DNA of 64,000 nucleotides from assembly GCA_037962975.1 (NCBI GenBank), contig CM075669.1:107090501-107154500 (forward strand), in the 5' to 3' direction. Position numbers and translations under genes: made by a program. This stretch comes from Clitoria ternatea (Eukaryota; Streptophyta; Magnoliopsida; Fabales; Fabaceae). The notes below the pieces were generated by a model. That model was not told the origin of the DNA, did no database searches, and worked only from the letters and a program-made list of their open reading frames with translations. The first letter of the stretch is position 1. Each line of letters opens with the position of its first letter. Below are positions 26,830-37,678 of this stretch, in pieces.

Positions 26830-29800
26830 TTGGATAGTGGGTGTTCCAAACATATGACGGGAGATAAGAGTAAGTTTATATCACTTACTCCACGAAATAA
26901 AGGATTTGTTACTTATGGAGATAACACAAAGGGAAGAATACTCGGAATCGGAAATGTTGGTAAAAATTCTTCCACCTCCATAAATGATGTGTTATATGTT
27001 GAAGGTCTAAAACACAACTTGCTTAGTATTAGTCAATTATGTGATAAGGGCTACAAAATTGTTTTTGAATCAAATGGTTGCATAATTGAAAATAAACTAA
27101 ACAAGGAGATAAAGTTTGTTGGTCAAAGAGTAGATAACATTTACATGATTAATCTAGATTGCCTTGCTTCAAATGATGTACAATGTTTCATAACTAAAGA
27201 GGATGAATCATGGCTATGGCATAGAAGAATCGCTCACATTCATGTAGACCATTTAAATAAACTTGTTTCAAAAGATTTAGTTATTGGTTTACCAAAATTA
27301 AAATTTGAAAATAAATTTTGTGACGCTTGTCAAAAAGGAAAACAAGTAAAGGCTTCTTTTCAAGCAAAAAATATTGTTTCAACAACAAGGCCTTTACAAC
27401 TTTTACATATGGATTTATTTGGACCTTCGAAAATCAAAAGTTTTGGTGGAAACCATTATGGTCTTGTGATTGTGGATGATTACTCTAGATATACATGGAC
27501 ATTGTTTCTTACTCATAAACATGAAGCATATCAAGCATTTAAGAAACTTGCCAAGGTCATCCAAAATGAACAAAATTTAAAAATAGCATCCATTCGAACG
27601 GATCATGGGGGAGAATTTGAAAACCAATCTTTTGAAAAATTTTGTGAAAAGTTTGGTATTGAACATAATTTTTCGGCTCCAAGAACTCCACAACAAAATG
27701 GAGTAGTTGAAAGGAAAAATCGATCTTTAGCGGAGCTTGCAAGAACTATGTTGAATGAAGCAAATATTTCAAAACATTTTTGGGCCGATGCGGTGAACAC
27801 CGCTTGTCATGTTATGAATCGTTGCTTAATAAGGCCTATACTAAAGAAAACCCCCTATGAACTTTACAAAGGACGTAAACCAAATATTTCTTACTTTCAC
27901 ATTTTTGGATGCAAATGCTTTGTCTTAAACAATGGAAAGGAAAATCTTGGCAAATTTGATGCAAAATCTGATGAAGCAATTTTTCTAGGTTATTCATCTA
28001 CTAGTAAAGCATATAGACTCTTTAACAAACGAACCTTTACAATTGAAGAGTCCATACATGTTAAATTTGATGAACTTAACCAAAATCCTCCGAGAAAGGA
28101 AGTTGATGATCTTGTAGGTACCTTCCAAGAAATGAACTTGGAAGACAAAGAAGAAGCCAATAATGAAGAAGGTGCAACACAACTTGACAATCAACAAGAT
28201 TGGATAACCTTAAAGGACCATCCCTTGGACAAAATTATTGGAGAAATCACTAAAGGGGTAAGCACTCGAAATGCTATTAGGAATGCATGCAATCACTTAG
28301 CCTTTGTATCTCAAATTGAACCCAAAAATATTGATGAAGCCATTATTGATGAACATTGGATGTTGGCCATGCAAGAAGAATTAAACCAATTTGAAAGAAA
28401 TGAAGTTTGGGAACTTGTGCCAAGACCCAATGACCATCAAATAATAGGCACCAAATGGGTTTTTAGGAACAAACTAGATGAAAATGGAATAATAACTAGA
28501 AACAAAGCTAGGCTAGTTGCTAAGGGGTATAATCAAGAAGAAGGAATAGACTATGAAGAAACGTATGCTCCCGTAGCTAGGTTAGAAGCCATTAGATTAT
28601 TATTAGCTTTTGCTTGTTGTATGGATTTTAAACTTTATCAAATGGATGTCAAAAGCGCTTTTTTAAATGGCTATATTCAAGAAGAAGTTTATGTAGATCA
28701 ACCTCCCGGTTTTGAAAATCATAAATTTCCAAAACATGTTTTTAAATTGAGAAAAGCCTTATACGGTTTGAAACAAGCTCCAAGAGCTTGGTATGAAAGA
28801 CTCAGTAAATTTCTTTTAGAAAATAATTTCGAAAGAGGAAAGGTTGACACTACACTATTTATAAGGCGTAAAAATCATGACATTCTTTTGGTACAAGTTT
28901 ATGTTGATGACATAATTTTTGGTGCTACAAATGAAAGCCTTTGTCAAGAGTTTGCTAAATTCATGCAAAAAGAATTTGAAATGTCCATGATGGGAGAACT
29001 TACCTTTTTCTTAGGATTACAAATAAAACAAACAAATGAAGGAACTTTTATTAGTCAAACAAAATATTGTAAAGAATTACTTAAACGTTTTGAAATGGAT
29101 AAGGCAAATGAAATAGCAACACCAATGAGCACATCTTGCTATCTAGATAAAGATGAAAAGGGTAAGGACGTTGAAATAACTAAGTATCGAGGAATGATAG
29201 GATCCTTACTTTATTTAACTTCTAGTAGACCCGATATTATGTTTGCCGTATGCATGTGTGCTAGATATCAAGCTTGTCCTAAAGAATCACATCTCACCGC
29301 TGTAAAAAGAATTTTGAAATATCTTGTGGGTACTCAAAATGTTGGTTTATGGTATCCCAAAGGCGTTGAATGTAATCTTTTAGGATATTCCGATTCCGAC
29401 TTTGCGGGTTGTAAGCTTGATAGAAAAAGTACTAGTGGCACATGTCATCTACTTGGTAGTTCCCTTGTTTCTTGGCATAGCAAGAAACAAGCAAGTGTTG
29501 CATTGTCAACGGCTGAGGCAGAATATGTAGCAGCCGGTAGTTGTTGTGCTCAAATTCTTTGGATGAGACAACAACTTCTTGATTTTGGTATTTCCTTGGA
29601 TAAAGTCCCCATTAAATGTGATAACACTAGTGCAATAAATATATCTAAGAATCCGGTCATGCATTCTAGGACCAAACACATTGAAATAAGACATCACTTC
29701 ATAAGAGACCATGTTTTGAAAGGAGATTGTGTACTTGAATATGTTGAAACTTCAAAACAATTGGCGGACATTTTTACAAAACCCCTTCCAAAAGACCAAT

Positions 29801-29844
29801 TTATAAATATTAGAAGGGAGTTAGGAATTTTGGAAATTTCCTAA
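26830..29844 (+). CDS. pol: Sirevirus pol polyprotein (PR-INT-RT-RNH), intact
   Basis: 1004 codons without interruption. The protease core WYLDSGCSKHMTG begins just before the first ATG, so the true product is probably fused to gag or starts upstream. GAG-pre-integrase has the HHCC set (WHRRIAHIHVDHL, FCDACQKGK, about 27219-27340). The integrase catalytic residues lie in LLHMDLFGPSK, IRTDHGGEFENQ and NGVVERKNRSL (about 27405-27720). RT starts near GTKWVFRNKLDENG (28450) with the catalytic YVDD at 28900-28911 (residue 691). RNase H covers about 29380-29700 (GYSDSDFAGC, STAEAEYVAA, CDNTSAINISKNP), ending in ADIFTKPLP. Sequence-wise it should be catalytically competent. Confidence 0.94.
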   Translation: MDSGCSKHMTGDKSKFISLTPRNKGFVTYGDNTKGRILGIGNVGKNSSTSINDVLYVEGLKHNLLSISQLCDKGYKIVFESNGCIIENKLNKEIKFVGQRVDNIYMINLDCLASNDVQCFITKEDESWLWHRRIAHIHVDHLNKLVSKDLVIGLPKLKFENKFCDACQKGKQVKASFQAKNIVSTTRPLQLLHMDLFGPSKIKSFGGNHYGLVIVDDYSRYTWTLFLTHKHEAYQAFKKLAKVIQNEQNLKIASIRTDHGGEFENQSFEKFCEKFGIEHNFSAPRTPQQNGVVERKNRSLAELARTMLNEANISKHFWADAVNTACHVMNRCLIRPILKKTPYELYKGRKPNISYFHIFGCKCFVLNNGKENLGKFDAKSDEAIFLGYSSTSKAYRLFNKRTFTIEESIHVKFDELNQNPPRKEVDDLVGTFQEMNLEDKEEANNEEGATQLDNQQDWITLKDHPLDKIIGEITKGVSTRNAIRNACNHLAFVSQIEPKNIDEAIIDEHWMLAMQEELNQFERNEVWELVPRPNDHQIIGTKWVFRNKLDENGIITRNKARLVAKGYNQEEGIDYEETYAPVARLEAIRLLLAFACCMDFKLYQMDVKSAFLNGYIQEEVYVDQPPGFENHKFPKHVFKLRKALYGLKQAPRAWYERLSKFLLENNFERGKVDTTLFIRRKNHDILLVQVYVDDIIFGATNESLCQEFAKFMQKEFEMSMMGELTFFLGLQIKQTNEGTFISQTKYCKELLKRFEMDKANEIATPMSTSCYLDKDEKGKDVEITKYRGMIGSLLYLTSSRPDIMFAVCMCARYQACPKESHLTAVKRILKYLVGTQNVGLWYPKGVECNLLGYSDSDFAGCKLDRKSTSGTCHLLGSSLVSWHSKKQASVALSTAEAEYVAAGSCCAQILWMRQQLLDFGISLDKVPIKCDNTSAINISKNPVMHSRTKHIEIRHHFIRDHVLKGDCVLEYVETSKQLADIFTKPLPKDQFINIRRELGILEIS

Positions 29845-30775
29845 TTGATTTATTTTATCACACTTTCTTACTCTTTGAACAAAACTTTGCAAATCTTTAA
29901 CTTGAAGATTTCCAACTCATCTTTTTCATAAAATTTTCATTTCCTTGAACACAATACCTTACTTTGTGATATACATACAAATTTGTAAAGAAAATTTATA
30001 CTCACATTTCCAATAATCAACTTAATGCTCTACAAATCTCTTGTGTTATTTAAAGATCCCGTGGAGTCCCTATATATTTTTTTTTTTTTAACATATTTTG
30101 ACACAAAGATAATCTCCTATATACAACATGGTTCTCAAAAATAAATGGCAAATGACCTTTGATTTTCTTGACTCTCTAGTGCAACAAAATCATTGGCAAC
30201 TTGCAAAATTTAAATCATTGCATATATCCCTCACAAAACAACCATCTAGTAACATGATTCTTCAAAATCGCGTAAAAATAGCTAGATGAATCGATTCCCA
30301 TGAGACATTATGTGCCTATATGCCTTGAATGATTTCGTGATGTATATTGCATTGTTATCTTACTTCAAAATGTATGCATCTACCTTTAAGAAGTATATGT
30401 TAAGGAAATCTTTTTGATGATGCCAAAGGGGGAGAGAAATACATACATTTAAAGGGGGAGAGATATATCTATAAGAAAGGGGAAGAATTTATAAAAATAT
30501 CTTGTAAAAGGTAAGAGATATTTAAAGTATTGTATGATTAAAGGGAGATGACTAAGAATGAGAGAACATATATTAAGGGGGAGAAACCATATATTAAGGG
30601 GGAGAGACCTTTGTTTCTTAAACACTTTCTTGATTTCTCGTGTCTATGATTTCATCAACATGTGGTATCAAATTATATATGATAGGGGGAGTCTTTATTG
30701 CAATATATATGAATTGTTATAATACTAACACCCCAAGAGACAAACATTTGTTGTCATCATCAAAAAGGGGGAGAA
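29845..30775 (+). other. Sirevirus 3' leader with multiple polypurine motifs
   Basis: No gene. About eight purine tracts recur: AAAGGGGGAGAG near 30425 and 30451, AAAGGGGAAG near 30476, AAAGGGAGATG near 30541, TAAGGGGGAGA near 30574 and 30595, TAGGGGGAG near 30682, and AAAAGGGGGAGAATG abutting the 3' LTR at about 30763-30775. Only the last is positioned to prime plus-strand synthesis at the LTR edge. Confidence 0.9.
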
Positions 30776-32408
30776 TGTATTTGTATGTTGATGTAGGTTT
30801 TGATAATGATACAACAAATGAAGAAGTATCAAAGATGTTATCAAGCAATTGATTATGTTTAATGTGGAATCTAAATTGGTTGATGTTTAACTTTGATGAA
30901 TAATTAAGGACATATGTTAAAGGCATTTAAAGAAGCTCAAAACAAGTGAGAATTGATCATCAAAATGCCTAAGAATCAAAGGAACCAAGGTATATGCAAA
31001 AGGGGTTCCAAAAAGGGGTGAAAAATGCACTAAAATTCAAGGATCAGGTGCATGAATCGATTCAAGGTAAGTATGAATCGATTCATACGTTTTCCAGTGG
31101 CCAAAATATGATTTTATCAGGGTTGAATCGATTCAACCCATGTGTGAATCGATTCACACGGCTGCAGTGGTCCAGAATGTGCAAAATTAAGTGGATGAAT
31201 CGATTCCTTCCATTCCTGAATCGATTCAACATGCTGTCAGAAGGCAAAATCATGTGCAGACTCAAAACTCCCTACGGTTTACTCAATTTGAAGAGTCCTA
31301 GACAATGTTCCATGCCTTGTCCCTCTCCACATGCATGTGTTACATTGGTAATGCAATTAATTTGAATATTAGACAAACATGCTTCTTGATGCACATGCAA
31401 TATTCTCTTGGAGACACTAAAAGGTTTATTGGAATTGGAATGCCAAGTTGAATGGAGACACACATGCCTAACATTTCAAGCTCCAAGGAATTAAATATTA
31501 CACATGTCATGCCTCATGGAGCCTATAAATAGAGAAGGAGTTGAAGGCAAAACTTGCACCAAGCATTTGAAGCATTTCCATTTGCTTTCTTCCTCCTCCA
31601 TTCTCTTGCTCTTCTACTTACTCTCTTTATTCTTGATTGGCATATTTCTTGAGATTATTTTTGAGAGTTAATTTGTGGGAAGATTATATTTGTGTACTTA
31701 ACTTGCATATCCTCTCTTTGAGAGTTATTATCTTGTGTAAGCTTTAAACTTGTATATCCACTCTAGTGAGAGAGTTTCCTTGTACACTTAAACACTAAAC
31801 TTCATAGAAGCCTTGGGTTGGGTTTCAACCTTGTAATTGTAAGATTGAGAGATTGGGTGGGGTGCCCTTGTACTTGTGAGAATTGGATTCTTGAGTGTGG
31901 GACACTAGGAAGTTGCAATTGCTCAAAGTGTATCTCTAATCTACAATAGTGGAAATCCTCTAAGTGGGTTGCTTAGAGGCGAGACGTACACCGGCGTGGT
32001 GGAACTCGTATACATCGGTTTGCAAATCCTTCTTCCCTTAACTCATTTAATTTGTGCACCTAATTTGTTTGCTTAACTTCCTTGCTTCATTAATTGAACT
32101 AAGTGCATGATATATTAAGTTGAAAATCATTTTTGAATAACTTTGTTAAACTTGGACTTAAGCATCTCTTTTGAATTCATCTTTCTAAAAAGTCCTATAA
32201 ATTGCTTTGCAACTAAATTGATTCATTATTCAAACTCTTTAAGTAGTTGTTAGTTTGTCTTGTGTATAATTTATTGCTTCTTGTTATCTAATTTATTATC
32301 TTAAACATACATAGTGACAAAAGAATCAATTTCAAGAGCATTCCAAAGAAAAGTTTTTAATACTCAATTCACCCCCCCTCTTGAGTAATTGAGGCCACTT
32401 GGTTAACA
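30776..32408 (+). repeat. Sirevirus 3' LTR
   Basis: Three substitutions relative to the 5' LTR (two near 31840-31850 and one near 31980). TATA box at 31524-31532. Palindrome cluster at 31054-31227. Confidence 0.95.
31054..31227. repeat. Paired GAATCGATTC palindromes, Sirevirus 3' LTR
   Basis: Identical copy of the cluster in the 5' LTR. A further lone site (GAATCGATTC) lies in the internal 3' region near 30287. Confidence 0.95.
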
Positions 32409-33771
32409 GTTTTACCATAAAATGACATTTTTCATAGTTCAAGACAAGGTTAGTTTCAATGCATCTGTTTAAAACTTTATCAAGACTATCAAGGCATGCA
32501 TTAAATGAAGATCCATAGACAGTAAAATCATCCATAAACACCTCTATGCAATTTTCAATGAAATCATGAAAAATACTTATCATGCATCTTTGAAAAGTTC
32601 CGGGAGCATTGCATAGGCCAAATGGCATTCTCCTATAAGCAAATGTGCCAAAGGGACAGGTGAATGTGGTCTTATCTTGATCCTCAGGTGCAATGTGAAT
32701 CTGAAAATATCCAGAGAATCCATCAAGAAAACAGTAGTGAGACTTACCTGCGAGACGCTCAAGCATTTGGTCAATGAAGGGTAAAGGGAAATGGTCCTTC
32801 TTTGTTGCCTGGTTAAGTCTCCTGTAGTCAATACAGACTCTCCAACTATTCTGTACTCTAGTTGGGATCAATTCATCCTTTTCATTTTTCACAACTGTGA
32901 TCCCTGTTTTCTTAGGAACCACTTGAATTGGACTCACCCATTGGCTATCAGAGATAGGATAAATGATTCCTGCTTGTAGAAGCTTGGTGATCTCCTTCTT
33001 AACCACATCTAGGATTACAGGGTTGAGTCTCCTCTGGGGTTGTCTTACTGCTTTAGTATTTTCCTCCAGAAATATTCTATGCATGCACATGGATGGACTA
33101 ATTCCAGGAATGTCTGCCAATGTCCATCCTATAGCCTTCTTGTGTCTTTTCAATACCTGCAACAGTTTTTCTTCTTGATTTTCATCAAGAGAAGTGGAAA
33201 TTATCACCGGGAGCTGTTCATTATCCCCTAAGTATACATACTTTAGGTTCTCAGGTAGGGGTTTCAATTCTAACTTGGGTGCCTGCAAAACAGATGGAAC
33301 TAACAAAGTAGATTTTGATTCTGCTGCTTGCACTTCAAAAATTTTGTTAGAATTTTCTTGAAATCCTGCATACAGCTCCTTATGGTTAACAGGTATATCT
33401 AAAGACTCTGAATCAGAAATTATGTATCTATCAATTTCAGCACAAATATCACAACTTCCAGAATCATTGCATGCAAAACATTTGTTTGAATCATCCATGT
33501 ATTCCAAATCAACATTAGAAAAATGTTCAAAAACTAGTTCATCAATAATGTCAATTTGGAAAACAGAATGATTTTCAGATGGATATTTCATGGCATCAAG
33601 AATATTAAATTGAACTCTCGTGTCACCAAATTCCATAGAGAGAGTTCCAGAATGAACATCTATTTTGGTTCGAGCTGTTTTCAAAAATGGTCTTCCCAAA
33701 ATGATAGGAACAGGAATTTGAGGCATATCTTCTTCCATATCAAGTACAAAAAAGTCAGCAGGAAAAACAAG
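32409..33771 (-). pseudogene. pol: Athila pol, protease end and RT N-terminal part
   Basis: It continues the gag frame with MEEDMPQIPVPIILGRPFL (end of protease) and then RT: WVSPIQVVPKKTG, the VCIDYRRLNQATKKDHFPLP motif, FLDGFSGYFQIHIAPEDQ, RRMPFGLCNAPGTFQRCM and the catalytic FMDD (about 32527-32538). The frame is cut after CHFMV by the Sirevirus, whose target duplication is GTTTT at 32409-32413. Counting codons across the insert shows the frame on the other side is in register, so the interruption is a clean insertion. Confidence 0.9.
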
Positions 33772-35799
33772 CTATTCTACCTGAACCAAAACATCTTCTA
33801 TAACTCCAGCAGGGTAAGCAGTGCTCCTATTGGCTAGCTGAATTACTACACCAGTAGGTTGTAAATTTCCAAGAGACAAAGATTTAAAAACAGACATAGG
33901 CATAACATTTATTGAAGCTCCTAAATCTAACATACAATTTTCAAATTTGTTATTGCCTATGATACAGGATATAGAAAACGTACCTGGATCCTTGCATTTC
34001 TCAGGGATATTTTCCTTACCAAGCAGTGCAGATACATTTCTTCCCATGCTTATCCTTTCATTGCCCTTGAGTCTCCTCTTGTGAGTACACAACTCCTTCA
34101 GAAATTTGGCATACTTGGGAATTTGCTTGATTGCATCAAGGAGAGGTATATTCACTTCCACTTTCCTAAAAGTATCCAAAATTTCTTTGTCCACTTCTTC
34201 CATCTTCTTGCTTGGAATTGCTTTTGGTGGGAAAGGAAGAGGGATATGAGATGGAATTTGGGGTGGTTGTATCTCAGACTTTCTTGAGCTTGAAGAGGGT
34301 ACATCATTCTCAACTGTTGTGGGCACATCTGTTTGTTTTTCAGGTTCCTTAGATATGGGTACTTCAAGGTTCTTACCTGATCTTAATTGAATTGCACTCA
34401 CATTTCTTGGATTTGCAGCTGGTTGAGAGGGTAATTTGTCAGAGTTTTGAGATTGTAACTGGCTTAATGATGAAGCCAATTGCCCAATTTGGTTGCTTAA
34501 ACTCTGGATGGTAGCATCATTCCTTTGTTGATACTCCAAGTTCTGTGCAGCCATTTGTTTCACCAGATCCTCCAAAGAAGGGCCACTTGTGGATGGTTGA
34601 GGTGTAGTTCTTTGGAAGGTTGGTGCATTATTTTGAAATGGAGGTTGGGGATTTTGTTGTTGGTTTCCCCATCTCAAGTTTGGATGGTTCCTCCAACCTG
34701 GATTGTATCTATTGGTGGAAAGGTCATGGTTTTATGGTGGTGGAGGTCTATCATGGTAGATGTTACTTGCATAGGCTTGGGGACTATTATTATCCTTTTC
34801 TTGTAGAGAAGGACAACAATCAGTGGGGTGCTCTTGTGAAGAACAGATGCCACACACTTTAGCAGTCATGGATTTTTGATTTACTGCCAATTGTGTGACT
34901 AGAGTGGTGAGAGCATCAAGTTTGCTCTCGAGTTTAATTCCAGATGAACTAGAATTGGAATCAAACATGGGTTTGAAAGAATCATTTCTCACACCAAATT
35001 GTTGAGAGTTAGATGCCATCTTCTCAATCAGATTTCTTGCTTCAGCAGCAGTCATATCTCCTAAAGCTCCTCCACTTGCCGCATCAATCATGTTGCGATC
35101 AACATGGTGTAAACCTTCATAGAAGTACTGAAGAAGAAGTTGTTCAGAAATTTGGTGGTGAGGGCAACTTGCACAAAGTTTCTTAAATCTCTCCCAATAT
35201 TCATAAATACTTTCTCCAGAGAGTTGCCTAATGCCAGATATGTCTTTACGGATTGCAGTTGTTCTAGAGGCAGGAAAGAATTTTTCCAAGAACATTTTCT
35301 TTAAGTCATTCCAACTTGTGATTGATCTTGGAGCAAGGTAGTACAACCAATCCTTAGCAACACCCTCTAAAGAATGAGGAAACGCTTTAAGATAGACATG
35401 GTCTTCTTGAACGTTTTGGGGTTTCATTGTGGAACACACAATGTGGAATTCTTTGAGGTGTTTGTGCGGATCTTCACCCGCAAGACCATGAAACTTAGGC
35501 AATAAGTGTATAAGTCTGGTCTTAAGAATAAAAGGGACATCCTCATCAGGATATTGAATACACAAACTTTCGTAAGTGAATTCAGGAGCAGCTAGTTCTC
35601 TAAGAGTTCTTTCACGAGGTTCAGCCATATCAGAAAAACTAGCAGTACTTTCAACAGATTCAGAAAAAATACTATCACTATCAATATCAACAAAATTATT
35701 ATTAAATCTAGCTTCTCTAATTAACCTATGAAAAGTTCTTTCAATTTCAGGATCAAATGAATATAAATGCTCAAAAGTTCTTCTAGTCATACATAGCAT
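33772..35799 (-). pseudogene. gag: Athila gag and protease region
   Basis: Translation would start at ATG 35799 (minus). A retrotransposon-gag domain covers about residues 60-250 (FHGLAGEDPHKHLKEF, KAFPHSLEGVAKDWLYYL, YEYWERFKKLCASCPHHQ), followed by a zinc-knuckle-like CGICSSQEHPTDCC near 34845. A Gln/Pro-rich linker leads to an aspartic protease core, LDLGASINVMPMSVF (about 33885-33930). The frame is unbroken except for stop codons at 34732-34734 and 33772-33774. Capsid and protease products would therefore be truncated unless the stops are read through. The frame continues directly into the RT part below. Confidence 0.87.
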
Positions 35800-35971
35800 A
35801 CAACAAGATATTTGATCATGATGAGCAATAAATCATAAGAATCCTAAATCATACAAAAGAAATAAAATAAACAAACAAACAAACAAAAGAAATATTTTTT
35901 TTTTAAAATTTTTTTTTTTCAATTTAAAAAAAAATTAATTTAAAACAAGAATTTTTCCTAAAGATCGTTGA

Positions 35972-35989
35972 TCCCCGGCTGCGGCGCCA
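35972..35989 (-). other. Athila primer-binding site (tRNA-Asp type)
   Basis: The minus strand reads TGGCGCCGCAGCCGGGGA five bases after the 5' LTR. It resembles the TGGCGCCGTTGCCGGGGA site, complementary to tRNA-Asp, that is known from Athila elements, with two mismatches. Confidence 0.82.
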
Positions 35990-35994
35990 AAATT

Positions 35995-37678
35995 TGACGT
36001 TATTATTTTTGCAGTCGTTATTCCGTCAAATTAGTACATTAAAATTAATTAACGTAGTACTAGGGTGTCAACCTAGGTCGTTCTCTCAAGGATCAACACA
36101 AAAATTTAGGAAAAATCAAGTCTTAAACTAATTTTTAACAATTAAAAATAAAAACTAAACAACTAAAAATTTTTACAAACATAAGTTTACTAACATACAA
36201 TAGGGGGGGGGGTTTGATTGGTTTTTGTTGTGACAATTAAAATTAAAACAAGGTAAATAAAGGATTTAAAACAATAAATAACAAGCGATTGATTTTCTTG
36301 GAGTATTGTAAATAAATTTATCCTTGGTTCATTAAAGATAACTTGTATACTTATTAATGTCAATTTCTTAGCTCAATTTGAATTGATCAACTAAGCGTCT
36401 TTTTCAATTCACAATTCCTTTACTTTCATTTAAAAATGAATATTTTAATCAAGCATCCTAATTAAGCAAAAGGAGTCAAGATCTTAAAATCTAGGAATTA
36501 TGGAGCATACATAAGAACATCGCCTATATACATAATCTATTCTCAAATTATGGAATTAAGCAAACCATAATTATTAAAAGTGATTATGAAAATATTCATT
36601 AAGCATGCATATTTCCTTAATCCATTCTAATTTGAAATCTTATTTTATTCCATTTGAATAATTAAACCGATTAAGCATACAAATTCAATTAAACAAAATG
36701 GAATTAAATAAGTAGAGAATGATTATGAAGAAATAACAATAATAAAAGCATACTATATTAAAATTAATGACCTCAAAATTACATTACAACATTCTCCAAG
36801 AAAATCAATCTAAGGGTTTTAGCCCTCCATAATTACAACTACAAACAAAGAAACTAACCCGGAAATGGAGAAGTTGCTGGAAGAATTTCCAACAGAGAAG
36901 AGAAACAGAGAACGTGTGAAGGAGGAATTGAATTGAATGAAGAATGGTGTCTGGTGTCTTTGCCCCTTCCTCTTGGTGCTATTTATAGGAGTTCAAAAAG
37001 CAAGCATATGCCATAATTAAATTTCAATGGAAGGAGCACTCTTAATTTTCAATTCAATGGTGCTCCATTATCATGCTTTAATGCTCCATGATCAGCTTAG
37101 TGCCTTGCCCAACATCTTCAGTGCATTGCCCACTTTCCAGAAGCTTGAAAACGTGTTTCTGGGCCAATAATACACTCATGAATCGATTCAATGGTGATAT
37201 GAATCGATTCATGCGTTCCAAAATGCAATCCTGGGCTAATTTTACACGTATGAATCGATTCATTTGATGGAAGAATCGATTCATTGCCTGTGAAACCCGT
37301 ATGAATCGATTCAGAAGGCTTGTGAATCGATTCAATTTGCAAAATTTCACTTCCTGGGTGCTTAACTTCGTATGAATCGATTCAGGAGGGGGATGAATCG
37401 ATTCATCCCCCTGATTCTCCATATTTTGCATACTTTTTCACCTTTTTTGATATCTTTTTCATAAACCTTGATTCCTTTGATCCTTAGGCACTTTGATCAT
37501 CATTTTGGATTGGAATTCTTGAGTTCTTTGATCTATTTTCTTTTGCACATATTAACAATCAAATATTACATAAAGATCAAATGATAAAAATATGTTAAAA
37601 TGCAATATGTTACACACTAAGTGATGGCAAATTATACACATTTAAAATGGAGAATTAGAGATAAATCATGCATCATCA
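35995..37678 (-). repeat. Athila 5' LTR
   Basis: Near-identical partner of 18263-19948. A TATA box reads CTATAAATAG on the minus strand at 36980-36989. It contains eight GAATCGATTC palindromes at 37180-37404. Confidence 0.93.
37180..37404. repeat. Paired GAATCGATTC palindromes, Athila 5' LTR
   Basis: Copy of the 19450-19674 cluster with identical spacing. It lies downstream, in plus coordinates, of the minus-strand TATA box at 36980-36989, so it is upstream of the transcription start in element orientation. Confidence 0.95.

Larger units (their letters stand above)
23311..32408 (+). mobile_element. Sirevirus-type Ty1/copia retrotransposon
   Basis: Two 1633-bp LTRs (23311-24943, 30776-32408) start TGTATTTG and end GGTTAACA, bordered by GTTTT at 23306-23310 and 32409-32413. 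Hand comparison finds only three substitutions between them. The order is 5' LTR, initiator-tRNA-Met primer site, gag, and pol with integrase before RT (copia order), followed by a 3' leader with repeated AGGGGGAG polypurine motifs, a recognised Sirevirus signature. Pol is intact at 1004 codons; gag has one nonsense codon. No envelope-like ORF lies between pol and the 3' LTR. This is the innermost, and therefore youngest, layer. Confidence 0.93.
18263..37678 (-). mobile_element. Athila-clade (Calypso-like) Ty3/gypsy retrotransposon
   Basis: The LTRs are 1686 bp (18263-19948) and 1684 bp (35995-37678), with TG...CA ends and ACCTT duplications at 18258-18262 and 37679-37683. The sister LTR C1 near 39597 (CTTACCTTCTCATATC) shows the empty target. 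On the minus strand the order is 5' LTR, primer site, gag, protease, RT, RNase H, integrase, about 1.3 kb of noncoding DNA, polypurine tract and 3' LTR. Hand comparison of the LTRs finds four substitutions and one 2-bp G-run length change, so insertion is very recent. A Sirevirus splits the RT region at 23311-32408. Without it the element is about 10.3 kb. No envelope-like frame is present. Confidence 0.93.

Noticed and set aside
30640..30852. Envelope-like gene of the Sirevirus after pol
   Set aside because: The frame is 70 codons, crosses into the 3' LTR and has no signal peptide or membrane pattern; the interval is filled by polypurine motifs.
18263..37678. Assembly chimera as the explanation for the interleaved elements
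   Set aside because: Matching target duplications, restored reading frames and in-window empty sites at most boundaries make ordinary insertion the simpler explanation.
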